From NCBI RefSeq assembly GCF_018614875.1, contig NZ_JAGGNW010000014.1, forward strand, positions 248,001-312,000: a stretch of 64,000 nt of DNA, read 5' to 3'. Positions 34,877 through 42,370 of this stretch are shown in pieces; the stretch's first letter is position 1, and each line of letters starts with the position of its first letter. Below the pieces are notes generated by a model. It was not told the DNA's origin, searched no databases, and saw only the letters and a list, made by a program, of their open reading frames with translations. The translations under genes were made by a program, and so were the position numbers. This DNA comes from Variovorax paradoxus. Lineage in GTDB: Bacteria > Pseudomonadota > Gammaproteobacteria > Burkholderiales > Burkholderiaceae_C.

Positions 34877-35800
34877 ATGACTTCCAACACCAACACCCCC
34901 ATCGTCGGCCTCGTGGGCCTGGGCGCCATGGGCGCCGGCATGGCGCAGTCGCTGCGCCGCGCGGGCCATGCGCCGCATGTGTTCGACGTGCGGCCTGGCG
35001 CGGCCGAGGCCTTCGCGCGCGACGGCGGCGTGGCCTGCGCCACGCTGGCCGCGCTCGGCGCGCAGTGCGACATCGTGGTCAGCGTGGTCGTGAATGCCGC
35101 GCAGACCGAATCGGTTCTGTTCGGCGACGGCACCACGCCCGGCTGCGCCGCATCGATGAAACCCGGCAGCCTGTTCGTGATGTGCTCCACCGTGGACCCG
35201 AACTGGTCGGTCGCGCTCGAGGCGCGCCTGGCCGCGCAGGGCATCCTGTACCTCGACGCGCCGATCTCCGGCGGCGCCGCCAAGGCCGCCAGCGGCCAGA
35301 TGACGATGATGACCGCGGGCACCCCCGCCGCCTACGAAAAGGCCGGCGCCATGCTCGACGCGATGGCGGCCAAGGTTTATCGTCTCGGCGACCGCGCGGG
35401 CGCGGGCAGCAAGGTCAAGGTCATCAACCAGCTGCTGGCCGGAGTGCACATTGCCGCGGCCGCCGAGGCCATGGCACTGGGCCTGCGCGAAGGCGTGGAC
35501 CCGGCCGCGCTGTACGAGGTCATCACGCACAGCGCGGGCAACAGCTGGATGTTCGAGAACCGCATGGCGCACGTGCTGGCGGGCGACTACACGCCGCTCT
35601 CGGCCGTCGACATCTTCGTGAAGGACTTGGGCCTGGTGCTGGACGTGGCGCGCGCCAGCAAGTTTCCGCTGCCGCTCTCGTCCACCGCGCACCAGATGTT
35701 CATGCAGGCGTCCACCGCGGGCTTCGCGCGCGAGGACGACAGCGCGGTCATCAAGATTTTCCCCGGCATCGAACTGCCGGCTGCCGACAAGAAAGCCTGA
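34877..35800 (+). CDS. ltnD: L-threonate dehydrogenase
   Basis: 307 residues, beta-hydroxyacid dehydrogenase family. The Rossmann motif GLVGLGAMGAGMAQSL is at the N-terminus. The DAPISGGAAKAASGQMTMM substrate-binding block and the catalytic-lysine helix (GSKVKVINQLLAG, near residue 175) follow. Known: LtnD oxidises L-threonate to 2-oxo-tetronate with NAD. Assignment to LtnD rather than another family member rests on the neighbouring denD, otnK, otnC and otnI. Spacing to denD is 22 bp. Confidence 0.9.
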   Translation: MTSNTNTPIVGLVGLGAMGAGMAQSLRRAGHAPHVFDVRPGAAEAFARDGGVACATLAALGAQCDIVVSVVVNAAQTESVLFGDGTTPGCAASMKPGSLFVMCSTVDPNWSVALEARLAAQGILYLDAPISGGAAKAASGQMTMMTAGTPAAYEKAGAMLDAMAAKVYRLGDRAGAGSKVKVINQLLAGVHIAAAAEAMALGLREGVDPAALYEVITHSAGNSWMFENRMAHVLAGDYTPLSAVDIFVKDLGLVLDVARASKFPLPLSSTAHQMFMQASTAGFAREDDSAVIKIFPGIELPAADKKA

Positions 35801-35822
35801 AGAAAGAAGGAAGACAAGCACC

Positions 35823-36839
35823 ATGAACATTCTCATCACCGGCGGCTGCGGCTTTGTCGGCGCGCGGCTCGCGCGCACGCTGCTCGCAGGCGGTCCGCTT
35901 GCACTGGCCGGCGGCGCGGCCCGGACCATCTCGCGCATCATCCTGGCCGACCGCGTGCCGCCGCCTGCCGATCTGGCCGGCGATGCGCGCGTGCAGTTCG
36001 TGCAGGGCGACCTGTACGAGCAGGCCGCGAACGGCGCGCTGCCGCTGGCGGATACCGACGCGGTGTTCCACCTTGCCGCGGCCGTGAGCGGCGAATGCGA
36101 GGCCGATTTCGACCTGGGCATGCGCAGCAATCTCGACACCACGCGCGCGCTGCTCGACGCCTGCCGCCGCGCAGGCCATGCGCCGGTGTTCGTGTTCTCC
36201 AGCTCGGTCGCGGTGTTCGGCGATTCGCCCGAGCAGCGGCTGCCCGCTGTGATCGAAGACACCACGCTGCCCACGCCGCAGAACAGCTACGGCATCCAGA
36301 AGTTCATCGGCGAGCAGCTGGTGGCCGACTACACGCGCAAGGGCTTCGTGCAGGGGCGCAACGTGCGGCTCATGACGGTCTCGGTGCGCCCGGGCCGGCC
36401 CAACGGCGCGGCCTCCAGCTTCCTGAGCGGCATGCTGCGTGAACCGCTGGCGGGCGAACGCGCGCGCTGCCCCGTGGCGCCCGAGACGGCGGTTGCGCTC
36501 GCATCGCCCGGCAACACCGTCGCCGGCATCGTGCGCGCGGCCACGGCCAGCGCCGCCGAATGGGGTGCGCGCACCGCCATCAATCTGCCGGCGCTGACCA
36601 CCACCGTGCGCGAGATGGCCGATGCGCTCGAACGCATCGCCGGCAAGGACGCCATCGGGCTGATCGATTGGGAGCCCGACGCGGCCATCGCGAAGATCGT
36701 GACCAGCTGGCCCAGCCGCATCCATGCGGCGCGCGCCGAGGCACTGGGCCTGAAGGCCGACGCGAGCTTCGACGCCATCCTGCGCGACTACGTTCGCGAG
36801 AACGCGCAGGCCGTGAAGCTGCCGGTGGCAAAGGACTGA
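35823..36839 (+). CDS. denD: D-erythronate dehydrogenase
   Basis: 338 residues, extended short-chain dehydrogenase family. N-terminal ITGGCGFVGARLA binds NAD. The catalytic Tyr and Lys are in NSYGIQKF, preceded by VFSSSVAVFGD with the catalytic Ser/Thr. SVRPGRPNGAASSF is typical of DenD. It oxidises D-erythronate to 2-oxo-D-tetronate, the second entry into the same pathway as LtnD. The ribosome binding site GAAGGAAG precedes ATG 35823. It is followed by a 90-bp repeat-rich gap before otnK. Confidence 0.92.
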   Translation: MNILITGGCGFVGARLARTLLAGGPLALAGGAARTISRIILADRVPPPADLAGDARVQFVQGDLYEQAANGALPLADTDAVFHLAAAVSGECEADFDLGMRSNLDTTRALLDACRRAGHAPVFVFSSSVAVFGDSPEQRLPAVIEDTTLPTPQNSYGIQKFIGEQLVADYTRKGFVQGRNVRLMTVSVRPGRPNGAASSFLSGMLREPLAGERARCPVAPETAVALASPGNTVAGIVRAATASAAEWGARTAINLPALTTTVREMADALERIAGKDAIGLIDWEPDAAIAKIVTSWPSRIHAARAEALGLKADASFDAILRDYVRENAQAVKLPVAKD

Positions 36840-36840
36840 C

Positions 36841-36929
36841 ATGCACCCCCACGCTCATCACTTCGTGTATTCGCTGCCCCCCGAGGGGGCGCAGGCCTCC
36901 CTTGGGGCGGCCCGGCGGGAGGCCTGAGC
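36841..36929. repeat. Double-hairpin intergenic repeat; sequesters the otnK ribosome binding site
   Basis: The denD-otnK gap holds two hairpins. First, GCCCCC-CGA-GGGGGC near 36875-36890. Second, CAGGCCTCCC (36892-36901) pairs perfectly with GGGAGGCCTG (36917-36926). The 3' arm contains GGGAGG, the otnK Shine-Dalgarno, 7 bases before ATG 36930. The text resembles a GC-rich repeat that I recall from Comamonadaceae intergenic regions; copy number is unchecked. Confidence 0.65.
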
Positions 36930-38201
36930 ATGGCCAAGCTCGTGCTCGGCTGCATCGCCGACGATTTCACCGGTGCCACCGACCTGGCCAACAACCTCGT
37001 GCGTGCGGGCATGCGCGTGGTGCAGACCATCGGCGTGCCCGAAGGCGCCCTCGATGCCGACGTGGATGCCGTCGTCGTCGCGCTCAAGTCGCGCACCATC
37101 GCGCCGGCCGACGCCATCGCGCAGTCGCTCGATGCGCTGCGCTGGCTGCAGGCGCAGGGCGCGCGGCAGATCTACTTCAAGTACTGCTCCACCTTCGACA
37201 GCACGCCGCAAGGCAACATCGGGCCGGTAACCGAGGCGCTGATGGACGCGCTGAACTGCGACTTCACCATCGCCACGCCCGCCTTCCCCGACAACAAGCG
37301 CACCGTGTTCAAGGGCTACCTGTTCGCGGGCGACGTGCTGCTCAACGAGAGCGGCATGCAGAACCATCCGCTCACGCCGATGACCGACCCGAACCTCGTG
37401 CGCGTGCTGCAGGCGCAGTGCAAGCGCAAGGTGGGGCTGATCGACTACGCGGTGGTGGCGCGCGGCCCGGCGGCCATCGATGAACGCATCGCGCAGCTGA
37501 AGGCCGAGGGCGTGTCGATCGCCGTCGTCGATGCGGTGTCGAACGACGACCTGCTGCGCATGGGCCCGGCGCTCGCGAAGATGCCGCTGCTCACCGCGGG
37601 CTCGGGCGTGGCCATCGGCCTGCCGGCCAACTTCGGGCTCGCGCCGTCGTCGCAGGCCAGCGCGTTGCCGAAGGCCGGCGGCAGGACGGCCGTGGTCTCG
37701 GGCAGCTGCTCGCTCGCCACGAACCGCCAGGTGCTCGACTTCATCCAGCGCGGCGGCCAGGCAATGGCTGTCGACCCGCTGCGCATTGCGGCGGGCGTGG
37801 ACGTCGCGGCCGAGGCGCTGGCCTGGGCCGCGCCGCTGATCGACAAGGGTCCGGTGCTGGTCTATTCCACTGCCGAGGCCGGCGCCGTGAAATCGGTGCA
37901 GGGCCGCCTTGGCGTGGAAGAAGCAGGCGCGATGGTCGAGCGGACCATCGCCGCCATCGCACGCGGCCTCGTGGAGCGGGGCGTGCACCAGCTGGTGGTG
38001 GCCGGCGGCGAGACCTCGGGTGCCTGCGTGCAGGCGCTCGGCATCGCGCAGATGCAGATCGGCCCGCAGATCGACCCCGGCGTGCCGTGGTGTCATGCGC
38101 GGTCGGAGGCGGCGCCTGAATCGGGGGTGCATATCGCGCTGAAGTCCGGAAACTTCGGCAGCGATGATTTCTTCACCAAGGCATTTACAGTGCTCGGATG
38201 A
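36930..38201 (+). CDS. otnK: 3-oxo-tetronate kinase
   Basis: 423 residues, DUF1537-type four-carbon acid sugar kinase. The N-terminal domain begins CIADDFTGATDLANNLVRAG, with FKYCSTFDSTPQGNIGPV and PAFPDNKRTVFKGYLF. The C-terminal nucleotide-binding domain has VVAGGETSGAC near residue 355. It phosphorylates 3-oxo-tetronate at C4, between OtnI and OtnC. Its ribosome binding site lies in a hairpin stem (see the repeat at 36841-36929). It is followed by a 340-bp non-coding insert carrying two hairpin elements. Confidence 0.94.
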   Translation: MAKLVLGCIADDFTGATDLANNLVRAGMRVVQTIGVPEGALDADVDAVVVALKSRTIAPADAIAQSLDALRWLQAQGARQIYFKYCSTFDSTPQGNIGPVTEALMDALNCDFTIATPAFPDNKRTVFKGYLFAGDVLLNESGMQNHPLTPMTDPNLVRVLQAQCKRKVGLIDYAVVARGPAAIDERIAQLKAEGVSIAVVDAVSNDDLLRMGPALAKMPLLTAGSGVAIGLPANFGLAPSSQASALPKAGGRTAVVSGSCSLATNRQVLDFIQRGGQAMAVDPLRIAAGVDVAAEALAWAAPLIDKGPVLVYSTAEAGAVKSVQGRLGVEEAGAMVERTIAAIARGLVERGVHQLVVAGGETSGACVQALGIAQMQIGPQIDPGVPWCHARSEAAPESGVHIALKSGNFGSDDFFTKAFTVLG

Positions 38202-38244
38202 CATCCGCTTTCAGGGTTTGTGCACGCCGCTGCTTTTCGGGGCG

Positions 38245-38340
38245 CGCTCACGCCGACGGGGTACCTTGCTCCGCGAATGTCCCCCGGCCTTCGGCCTCCT
38301 CCTTGATTTCGCTGCGCAAGGCACCCCATCGGCGTGAGCG
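38245..38340 (+). repeat. Hairpin repeat element, copy 1
   Basis: Terminal arms CGCTCACGCCGACGGGGT and ACCCCATCGGCGTGAGCG pair with one mismatch. Inner arms CCTTG and CAAGG continue the stem. The apical part contains CTCCGCGAATGTCCCCCG, GGCCTTCGGCC and ATTTCGCTGCG, where GCGAA and TTCGC can also pair. The whole element is one long imperfect palindrome. Confidence 0.75.
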
Positions 38341-38387
38341 TTGTTCAGAGCAGTCGTTGATCAGCGGTACACCCGGAGCGCGCCCTC

Positions 38388-38481
38388 GTGCACAGGGCAT
38401 CGGGTGCTCCCCGCAGCGAAATAAAGGAGGAGCCGAAGGCGGGGGACATTCGCGGAGGGGAGTACCCGGTGGCCTGTGCAC
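38388..38481 (-). repeat. Hairpin repeat element, copy 2 (inverted)
   Basis: On the minus strand this has the same apical core as copy 1 (CTCCGCGAATGTCCCCCG, GCCTTCGGC, ATTTCGCTGCG). Its stem arms differ: GTGCACAGGCCACCGGGT pairs with ACCCGATGCCCTGTGCAC, and inner CTCCCC with GGGGAG. Stems differ from copy 1 yet pairing is kept. Confidence 0.75.
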
Positions 38482-38541
38482 GCACCCTGAACAAGAGCAC
38501 CCTGAACACCAGCGCCAAGAACACACACAATAAAAACCGAC

Positions 38542-39210
38542 ATGAAAGAAACCCAAGCCCGAGAAGAAATCTGCCGCGTCGGCCGCAGCCTGTTCGAGCG
38601 CGGCTACGTGCATGCCACGGCCGGCAACATCAGCGTGCGGCTGGACGACGATGGCTTTCTCATCACGCCGACCGACGCCTGCCTCGGCTTTCTCGACCCG
38701 GCGCGGCTCGCAAGGCTCGATGCGCACGGCCAGCAGACCGGCGGCGACCGCGCCAGCAAGACCATCGCGCTGCACATGCGCATCTACGCCGCCGCCCGCA
38801 AGTTCGATGCGGACACGGCCTGCGTGATCCACACGCACAGCACGCACTGCGTCGCGCTCACGCTGAACCAGCCGACCGACGAACTGCTGCCCGCCCTCAC
38901 GCCCTACTTCGTGATGAAAGTCGGCCACGTGCCGGTCATCCCCTACCACCGGCCCGGCGCGCCCGAGGCGGCCGAACAGGTGGCGCAGGCCATCGAGCGC
39001 TTCGGCGCTGCCGGCACGCCCGTCCGCGCCGCGATGCTCACGCGCCTCGGCCCCAACGTCTGGCACGACACGCCCGCCGCCGCCATGGCCGTGCTCGAGG
39101 AACTCGAGGAAACCGCCCGGCTTCAAATGCTCGCGGGCGATGCAAAGCCCGCACCCTTGAATGCCGACCAGATCGATGAACTGCGCACCACCTTCGGTGC
39201 GCGCTGGTAG
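38542..39210 (+). CDS. otnC: 3-oxo-tetronate 4-phosphate decarboxylase
   Basis: 222 residues, class II aldolase/adducin family. The zinc-binding HTH block (VIHTHSTHCVAL, near residue 97) and the N-terminal TAGNISVR motif are present. It decarboxylates 3-oxo-tetronate 4-phosphate to dihydroxyacetone phosphate. The third zinc-ligand region, usually N-H-G, reads TRLGPNVWHD here, so the usual His is missing or replaced by the nearby His. It follows the 340-bp repeat insert and precedes otnI by 12 bp. Confidence 0.9.
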   Translation: MKETQAREEICRVGRSLFERGYVHATAGNISVRLDDDGFLITPTDACLGFLDPARLARLDAHGQQTGGDRASKTIALHMRIYAAARKFDADTACVIHTHSTHCVALTLNQPTDELLPALTPYFVMKVGHVPVIPYHRPGAPEAAEQVAQAIERFGAAGTPVRAAMLTRLGPNVWHDTPAAAMAVLEELEETARLQMLAGDAKPAPLNADQIDELRTTFGARW

Positions 39211-39222
39211 TAAAAACACACC

Positions 39223-40041
39223 ATGCCCCAATTCGCAGCCAACCTCTCGATGCTCTATCCGGAGCACGACTTCCTCGACCGCTTCGAAGCCGCCGCGAAA
39301 GACGGCTTCAAGGCTGTCGAATATCTTTTTCCCTACCCCTACGAGCGCCGCCAGATCGCGGCCCGCCTGAAGGACAACGGCCTGCAGCAGGTGCTCTTCA
39401 ATGCGCCCCCGGGCGACTGGGACCGGGGCGAGCGCGGCCTGGCCTGCCTGCCGGGGCGCGAGGCCGAATTCCGCGAAGGCATGGCCACCGCCATCGACTA
39501 CGCCGTGGCGCTCGACTGCCCGCGCATCCACGTCATGGCGGGCCTGGTGCCCGAAGGCCTGGAGCGCGAGGCCGTGCAGCCGGTGTACCTGGACAACCTG
39601 CGCTGGGCCGCCGCCGAGGCGGCCAAGGCCGGGCGCGATGTGCTGATCGAGCCCATCAACACGCGCGACATTCCGCGCTTCTTCCTCAACCGCCAGGACC
39701 ATGCACACGAAATCGCCGGCATGGTGGGCGCGCCCAACCTCAAGGTGCAGATGGATCTGTACCACTGCCAGATCGTCGAAGGCGACGTGGCCATGAAGAT
39801 CCGCAAGTACCTGCCCACCGGGCGCGTGGGCCACATCCAGGTTGCCGGCGTGCCCGAGCGCCACGAGCCCGACATCGGCGAGCAGAACTACGCCTACCTG
39901 TTCGACGTGATCGACGAGGTGTCCGCGCAATGCGGCTGGCAGGGCTGGGTCGGCTGCGAATACCGGCCGAAACGCGGCGCGGAACCCGGCGGCACCTCGG
40001 CCGGGCTGGGCTGGCTGCGGGCCTTGCAACAGCGCGCATGA
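39223..40041 (+). CDS. otnI: 2-oxo-tetronate isomerase
   Basis: 272 residues, hydroxypyruvate-isomerase-like TIM barrel of the AP-endonuclease-2 superfamily. Metal-site blocks are visible: LIEPIN (Glu), VQMDLYHCQ (Asp, His), [14 protein letters not shown] (His) and GCEYRPK (Glu). It converts 2-oxo-tetronate to 3-oxo-tetronate, the OtnK substrate. OtnI is identified over plain Hyi by its operon. Its stop overlaps the ATG of a 64-residue ORF (ATGA). Confidence 0.93.
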   Translation: MPQFAANLSMLYPEHDFLDRFEAAAKDGFKAVEYLFPYPYERRQIAARLKDNGLQQVLFNAPPGDWDRGERGLACLPGREAEFREGMATAIDYAVALDCPRIHVMAGLVPEGLEREAVQPVYLDNLRWAAAEAAKAGRDVLIEPINTRDIPRFFLNRQDHAHEIAGMVGAPNLKVQMDLYHCQIVEGDVAMKIRKYLPTGRVGHIQVAGVPERHEPDIGEQNYAYLFDVIDEVSAQCGWQGWVGCEYRPKRGAEPGGTSAGLGWLRALQQRA

Positions 40042-40232
40042 AGCTCGAGTCGCTGCGCATTCCACCGCGGCTGCGGGGCTTTGCCGCGGGCGATGCGCTT
40101 GCGATCACCGCCAGCCCTGCGAAGGCACCGGGACTCGCGTGGGACGGCCGCATTGCGCCGGGCTGCCCCGCAGACCTGGTGCTGCTCGCGGCCATCGGCG
40201 AACACGAACTCGTCGACCCGCGCGGGCGCTAG
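40038..40232 (+). pseudogene. Amidohydrolase C-terminal remnant (64 aa ORF)
   Basis: 64 residues. The segment WDGRIAPGCPADLVLLAA matches the C-terminal composite strand found in cytosine deaminases, dihydroorotases and dihydropyrimidinases (G-x-I-x-x-G-x-x-A-D-L-V). No catalytic metal ligands remain, so it cannot be active. The ORF is coupled to otnI by ATGA overlap, so it may still be translated. I read it as the tail of a deleted amidohydrolase; a new small protein is the alternative. Confidence 0.5.
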
Positions 40233-40276
40233 CGCACCGTGATCCGTGGCGGTCGAAAAATCCTGGAGCAAACACA

Positions 40277-40756
40277 ATGAAAAACTCGGTGGACATGGGC
40301 AAGCCAATGGCCAACTACGCCGCCGCCAAGCGCGTGGGCGATTTCGTCTTCATGAGCGGCGTGGTCGCGGTCGATCCGGCCACGCGCCGCGCCGTGGCCG
40401 GCTACGACGCCCTTCCGGAGGAAGGCCGCACGGCCCTGCAGGGCCTGGGCTATGCCACGGCACAGATGTCGGTCGACATCTTCGAAGCGCCCATCGTGGC
40501 GCAGAGCTGGTTCGTGCTCGAGCGTATCCGCCAGATCGCGGCCGAGCATGGCGGCACCATGGAAGACGTGGTGAAGCTGGTGCAGTACTTCCGCCACCTG
40601 CCGCACTACGCGTTCTACAACCGCGTGCGCGGGCTGTTCTATCCGGGCGAGCCGCCGGTCAGCACGGTGGTGGAGGTGTCGCGCTTCCTGCCGGGCGACG
40701 AAGTCCTGGTGGAAGTGGAAGCCACCATGTACCTGCCCCAGCACCGCGCTATCTGA
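40277..40756 (+). CDS. RidA family protein (YjgF/RutC-like)
   Basis: 159 residues. RidA fold: AAKRVGDFVFMSGVVAVDP at the N-terminal strand, VVKLVQYFRHLPHYAFYNRVRGLFYPG, then STVVEVSRFLPGDEVLVEVEATM, where the canonical RidA Arg lies in the VSRF region. It is longer than E. coli RidA (128), with an insert near residues 45-75. Known members deaminate reactive enamines or imines; RutC acts in pyrimidine breakdown. The ribosome binding site TGGAG precedes ATG 40277. Convergent with the TetR gene, with stops overlapping by 8 bp. Confidence 0.87.
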   Translation: MKNSVDMGKPMANYAAAKRVGDFVFMSGVVAVDPATRRAVAGYDALPEEGRTALQGLGYATAQMSVDIFEAPIVAQSWFVLERIRQIAAEHGGTMEDVVKLVQYFRHLPHYAFYNRVRGLFYPGEPPVSTVVEVSRFLPGDEVLVEVEATMYLPQHRAI

Positions 40757-41399
40757 CCCCCGCGCCCTTCAGCAGGAACTCCGTCACCTGCTCGATCAGG
40801 TAGCGCCGGTCCTCGTCGCCGCCCTGCTGGGCCACGTTGCGGAAATAGGCGGCCTGCGTGGCGTGGTCGGCATAGAACTGCGTCACCGCCCAGATGTGGA
40901 ACAGCACCAGCATCGGGTCGGCCTTGTCCATCAGACCCTGGTCCATCCAGTTCCGGATCACGGCGGCGGCCTGGTCGGTGCGCTGCTTGCTCGTGTCCAT
41001 CATGCTGTTGAGCACCGGCGCGCCGCGCATCATCTCGGCGGTGAAGATGCGCGAGCGCAGCGGGTGCTCGAAAGAGAACACCATCTTGCGGTGGATCAGG
41101 TCGCTCAGCACCTTGCGCGGGCCGAAGGCTTCGTCGGCAAAGCCGAACACCACGATCCAGTCGTTGAGGATGTCCTGCAGGATCTGCCGGTAGAGCGCTT
41201 CCTTGCTTTCGATGTAGTAGTGCAACTGCGCCTTCGAGAGCCCGGCTCTGTCGGCAATCGCCTGGGTCGATGCGCCGGCCAGCCCCTCGCTCGCGAACAC
41301 CTCGATGGCGGCCTGGTTGATGAGGCCGAGCACCTGGCTGTACTTGCGCGAGCGGCCGCGCGTGGCGGGGGCTTCGCCGTCGCTTTCTTCGATGCTCAC
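40749..41399 (-). CDS. TetR family regulator, RutR-like
   Basis: 216 residues from GTG 41399. N-terminal helix-turn-helix: [29 protein letters not shown] and [19 protein letters not shown] (read across two helices). The C-terminal half ([21 protein letters not shown], then [15 protein letters not shown]) resembles RutR/YcdC-type ligand domains. The GTG overlaps the stop of the chimeric ORF upstream (GTGA), implying translational coupling. The likely operator is the inverted repeat at 41663. Its original target genes appear to be deleted. Confidence 0.87.
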   Translation of the reverse strand: MSIEESDGEAPATRGRSRKYSQVLGLINQAAIEVFASEGLAGASTQAIADRAGLSKAQLHYYIESKEALYRQILQDILNDWIVVFGFADEAFGPRKVLSDLIHRKMVFSFEHPLRSRIFTAEMMRGAPVLNSMMDTSKQRTDQAAAVIRNWMDQGLMDKADPMLVLFHIWAVTQFYADHATQAAYFRNVAQQGGDEDRRYLIEQVTEFLLKGAGVR

Positions 41400-41623
41400 A
41401 GCTGCAGCACCAGTTCCCGGCCCTTGGCGCGCGAGCAGCACAAGGCCATCGCCAGCAGCGGCGTCATGCCGATGCCGCCGGCCATCAGCAGATGGTGCGT
41501 GGCCTCCCCGCGCAGCGGAAAGGTGTTGCGCGGCGCGCAGATCGCGAGCAAATCGTTGTTGAGCTTGATGCGCGTCATCTCGTCGAGCGCGGCAAAGGGC
41601 TCGTCCGTCAGCAGCAGGTTCAT
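41396..41623 (-). pseudogene. Chimeric remnant: ABC-ATPase fragment joined to ferredoxin-reductase fragment
   Basis: 75 codons from ATG 41623. The first ~28 residues ([20 protein letters not shown]) are the Walker B region of an SsuB/NrtD-type ABC ATPase. The rest ([31 protein letters not shown] in two blocks) is the FAD/NAD-binding core of a VanB-type phthalate/vanillate oxidoreductase. Neither domain is complete. The in-frame join between unrelated families implies deletion between two genes. It ends in a GTGA overlap with the TetR gene. Confidence 0.75.
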
Positions 41624-41662
41624 CGTGACGTACCTCGTGATGGCGTGCGGTAGGGCAGGGAT

Positions 41663-41678
41663 GATGATCTAAATCATC
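41663..41678. promoter_or_regulatory. Candidate TetR operator
   Basis: GATGAT (41663-41668), CTAA, ATCATC (41673-41678): a perfect 6-bp inverted repeat 40 bp before the chimeric ORF-TetR transcript. A TTGACC-like -35 lies on the minus strand just upstream of it (near 41680-41690). Likely autoregulatory site of the RutR-like protein. Confidence 0.45.
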
Positions 41679-41807
41679 CGTTCGGTCAAAAAAAGTTAGG
41701 TTGGAATGCGGCCCCCACTTTCGCAACCCCCACTTGCTGGCGGCTCTTCTTGGGCATATAAGCGGTTGATGGTTCCTTGACTCGTCGCAAGACGGAAAGG
41801 GGATGCT

Positions 41808-42323
41808 ATGAAGAGACGCATCTATTGGCTGATGCCGGACCTGGCGAGCGCCAGGCGGGCGATGGACGATCTGTTGTGGGCGCGGGTCGAGGTTGCGCAC
41901 ATTCATTTCGCCGGACCGGAAGGCATGGACATGGCCGGGCTCCATGCGGCCAACGTGTGGCAAACCTCGGACGTCGTCCACGCAGCCAAGACCGGGTGGG
42001 CGGTCGGCAGTGCCTGCGGCATCGTCGTCGGCCTCGTGGCCGCGATGCTGTTTCCGATCGTCGGCGACGACCCCGAATGGGAAGTGGCCGTGCTGGTGGC
42101 CATCCTCGGTGGCGTGGTCGGCGCCTGGTCGGCCAGCATGATCGGCATTTCCATCCCGAGCCCCAGGCTGCAGCGTTTCGAAGGCGCCATCGCGCAGGGG
42201 CAGATCCTGCTGATGGTCGACTTGCCGCGTTCGCGCGTGCGGGAGATCGAGGCGCTGCTGCAGTCCGCGCATCCCGAGGCCCGGTTCGAGGGCGAAGAGC
42301 CCCGAGTCCCGGCGTTTCTCTGA
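41808..42323 (+). CDS. DUF1269-like membrane protein
   Basis: 171 residues. Residues 1-60 form a soluble alpha/beta segment (MKRRIYWLMPDLASARRAMDDL, HIHFAGPEG). Two membrane helices follow (about 65-85 and 90-112, both Gly/Ala/Val rich). A second soluble segment (ILLMVDLPRSRVREIEALL) closes the protein. This matches the DUF1269/YflT-like stress protein layout; function is unknown. A GGAAAGGGG site precedes ATG 41808. It lies 47 bp upstream of coxB and is probably transcribed with the oxidase genes. Confidence 0.75.
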   Translation: MKRRIYWLMPDLASARRAMDDLLWARVEVAHIHFAGPEGMDMAGLHAANVWQTSDVVHAAKTGWAVGSACGIVVGLVAAMLFPIVGDDPEWEVAVLVAILGGVVGAWSASMIGISIPSPRLQRFEGAIAQGQILLMVDLPRSRVREIEALLQSAHPEARFEGEEPRVPAFL

Positions 42324-42370
42324 AGCGCGCATGAGCCCTGAACCCATGATGCCGAGCCGAGGAAGTGCAC

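Larger units (their letters stand above)
38202..38541. other. 340-bp non-coding gap inside the tetronate operon
   Basis: No supported gene. It contains two ~95-nt hairpin elements in opposite orientation (38245-38340 and 38388-38481). The remainder is a spacer and an A-rich stretch (AACACACACAATAAAAACC) before otnC. No clear ribosome binding site precedes the otnC ATG. Confidence 0.8.

Noticed and set aside
38202-38541. Insertion sequence in the otnK-otnC gap
   Set aside because: No ORF of transposase size, no target-site duplication visible. Better explained as two small hairpin repeats.
40038-40232. 64-residue ORF as an intact enzyme of the tetronate pathway
   Set aside because: It contains only the C-terminal strand of an amidohydrolase and no metal ligands, so it is listed as a remnant.
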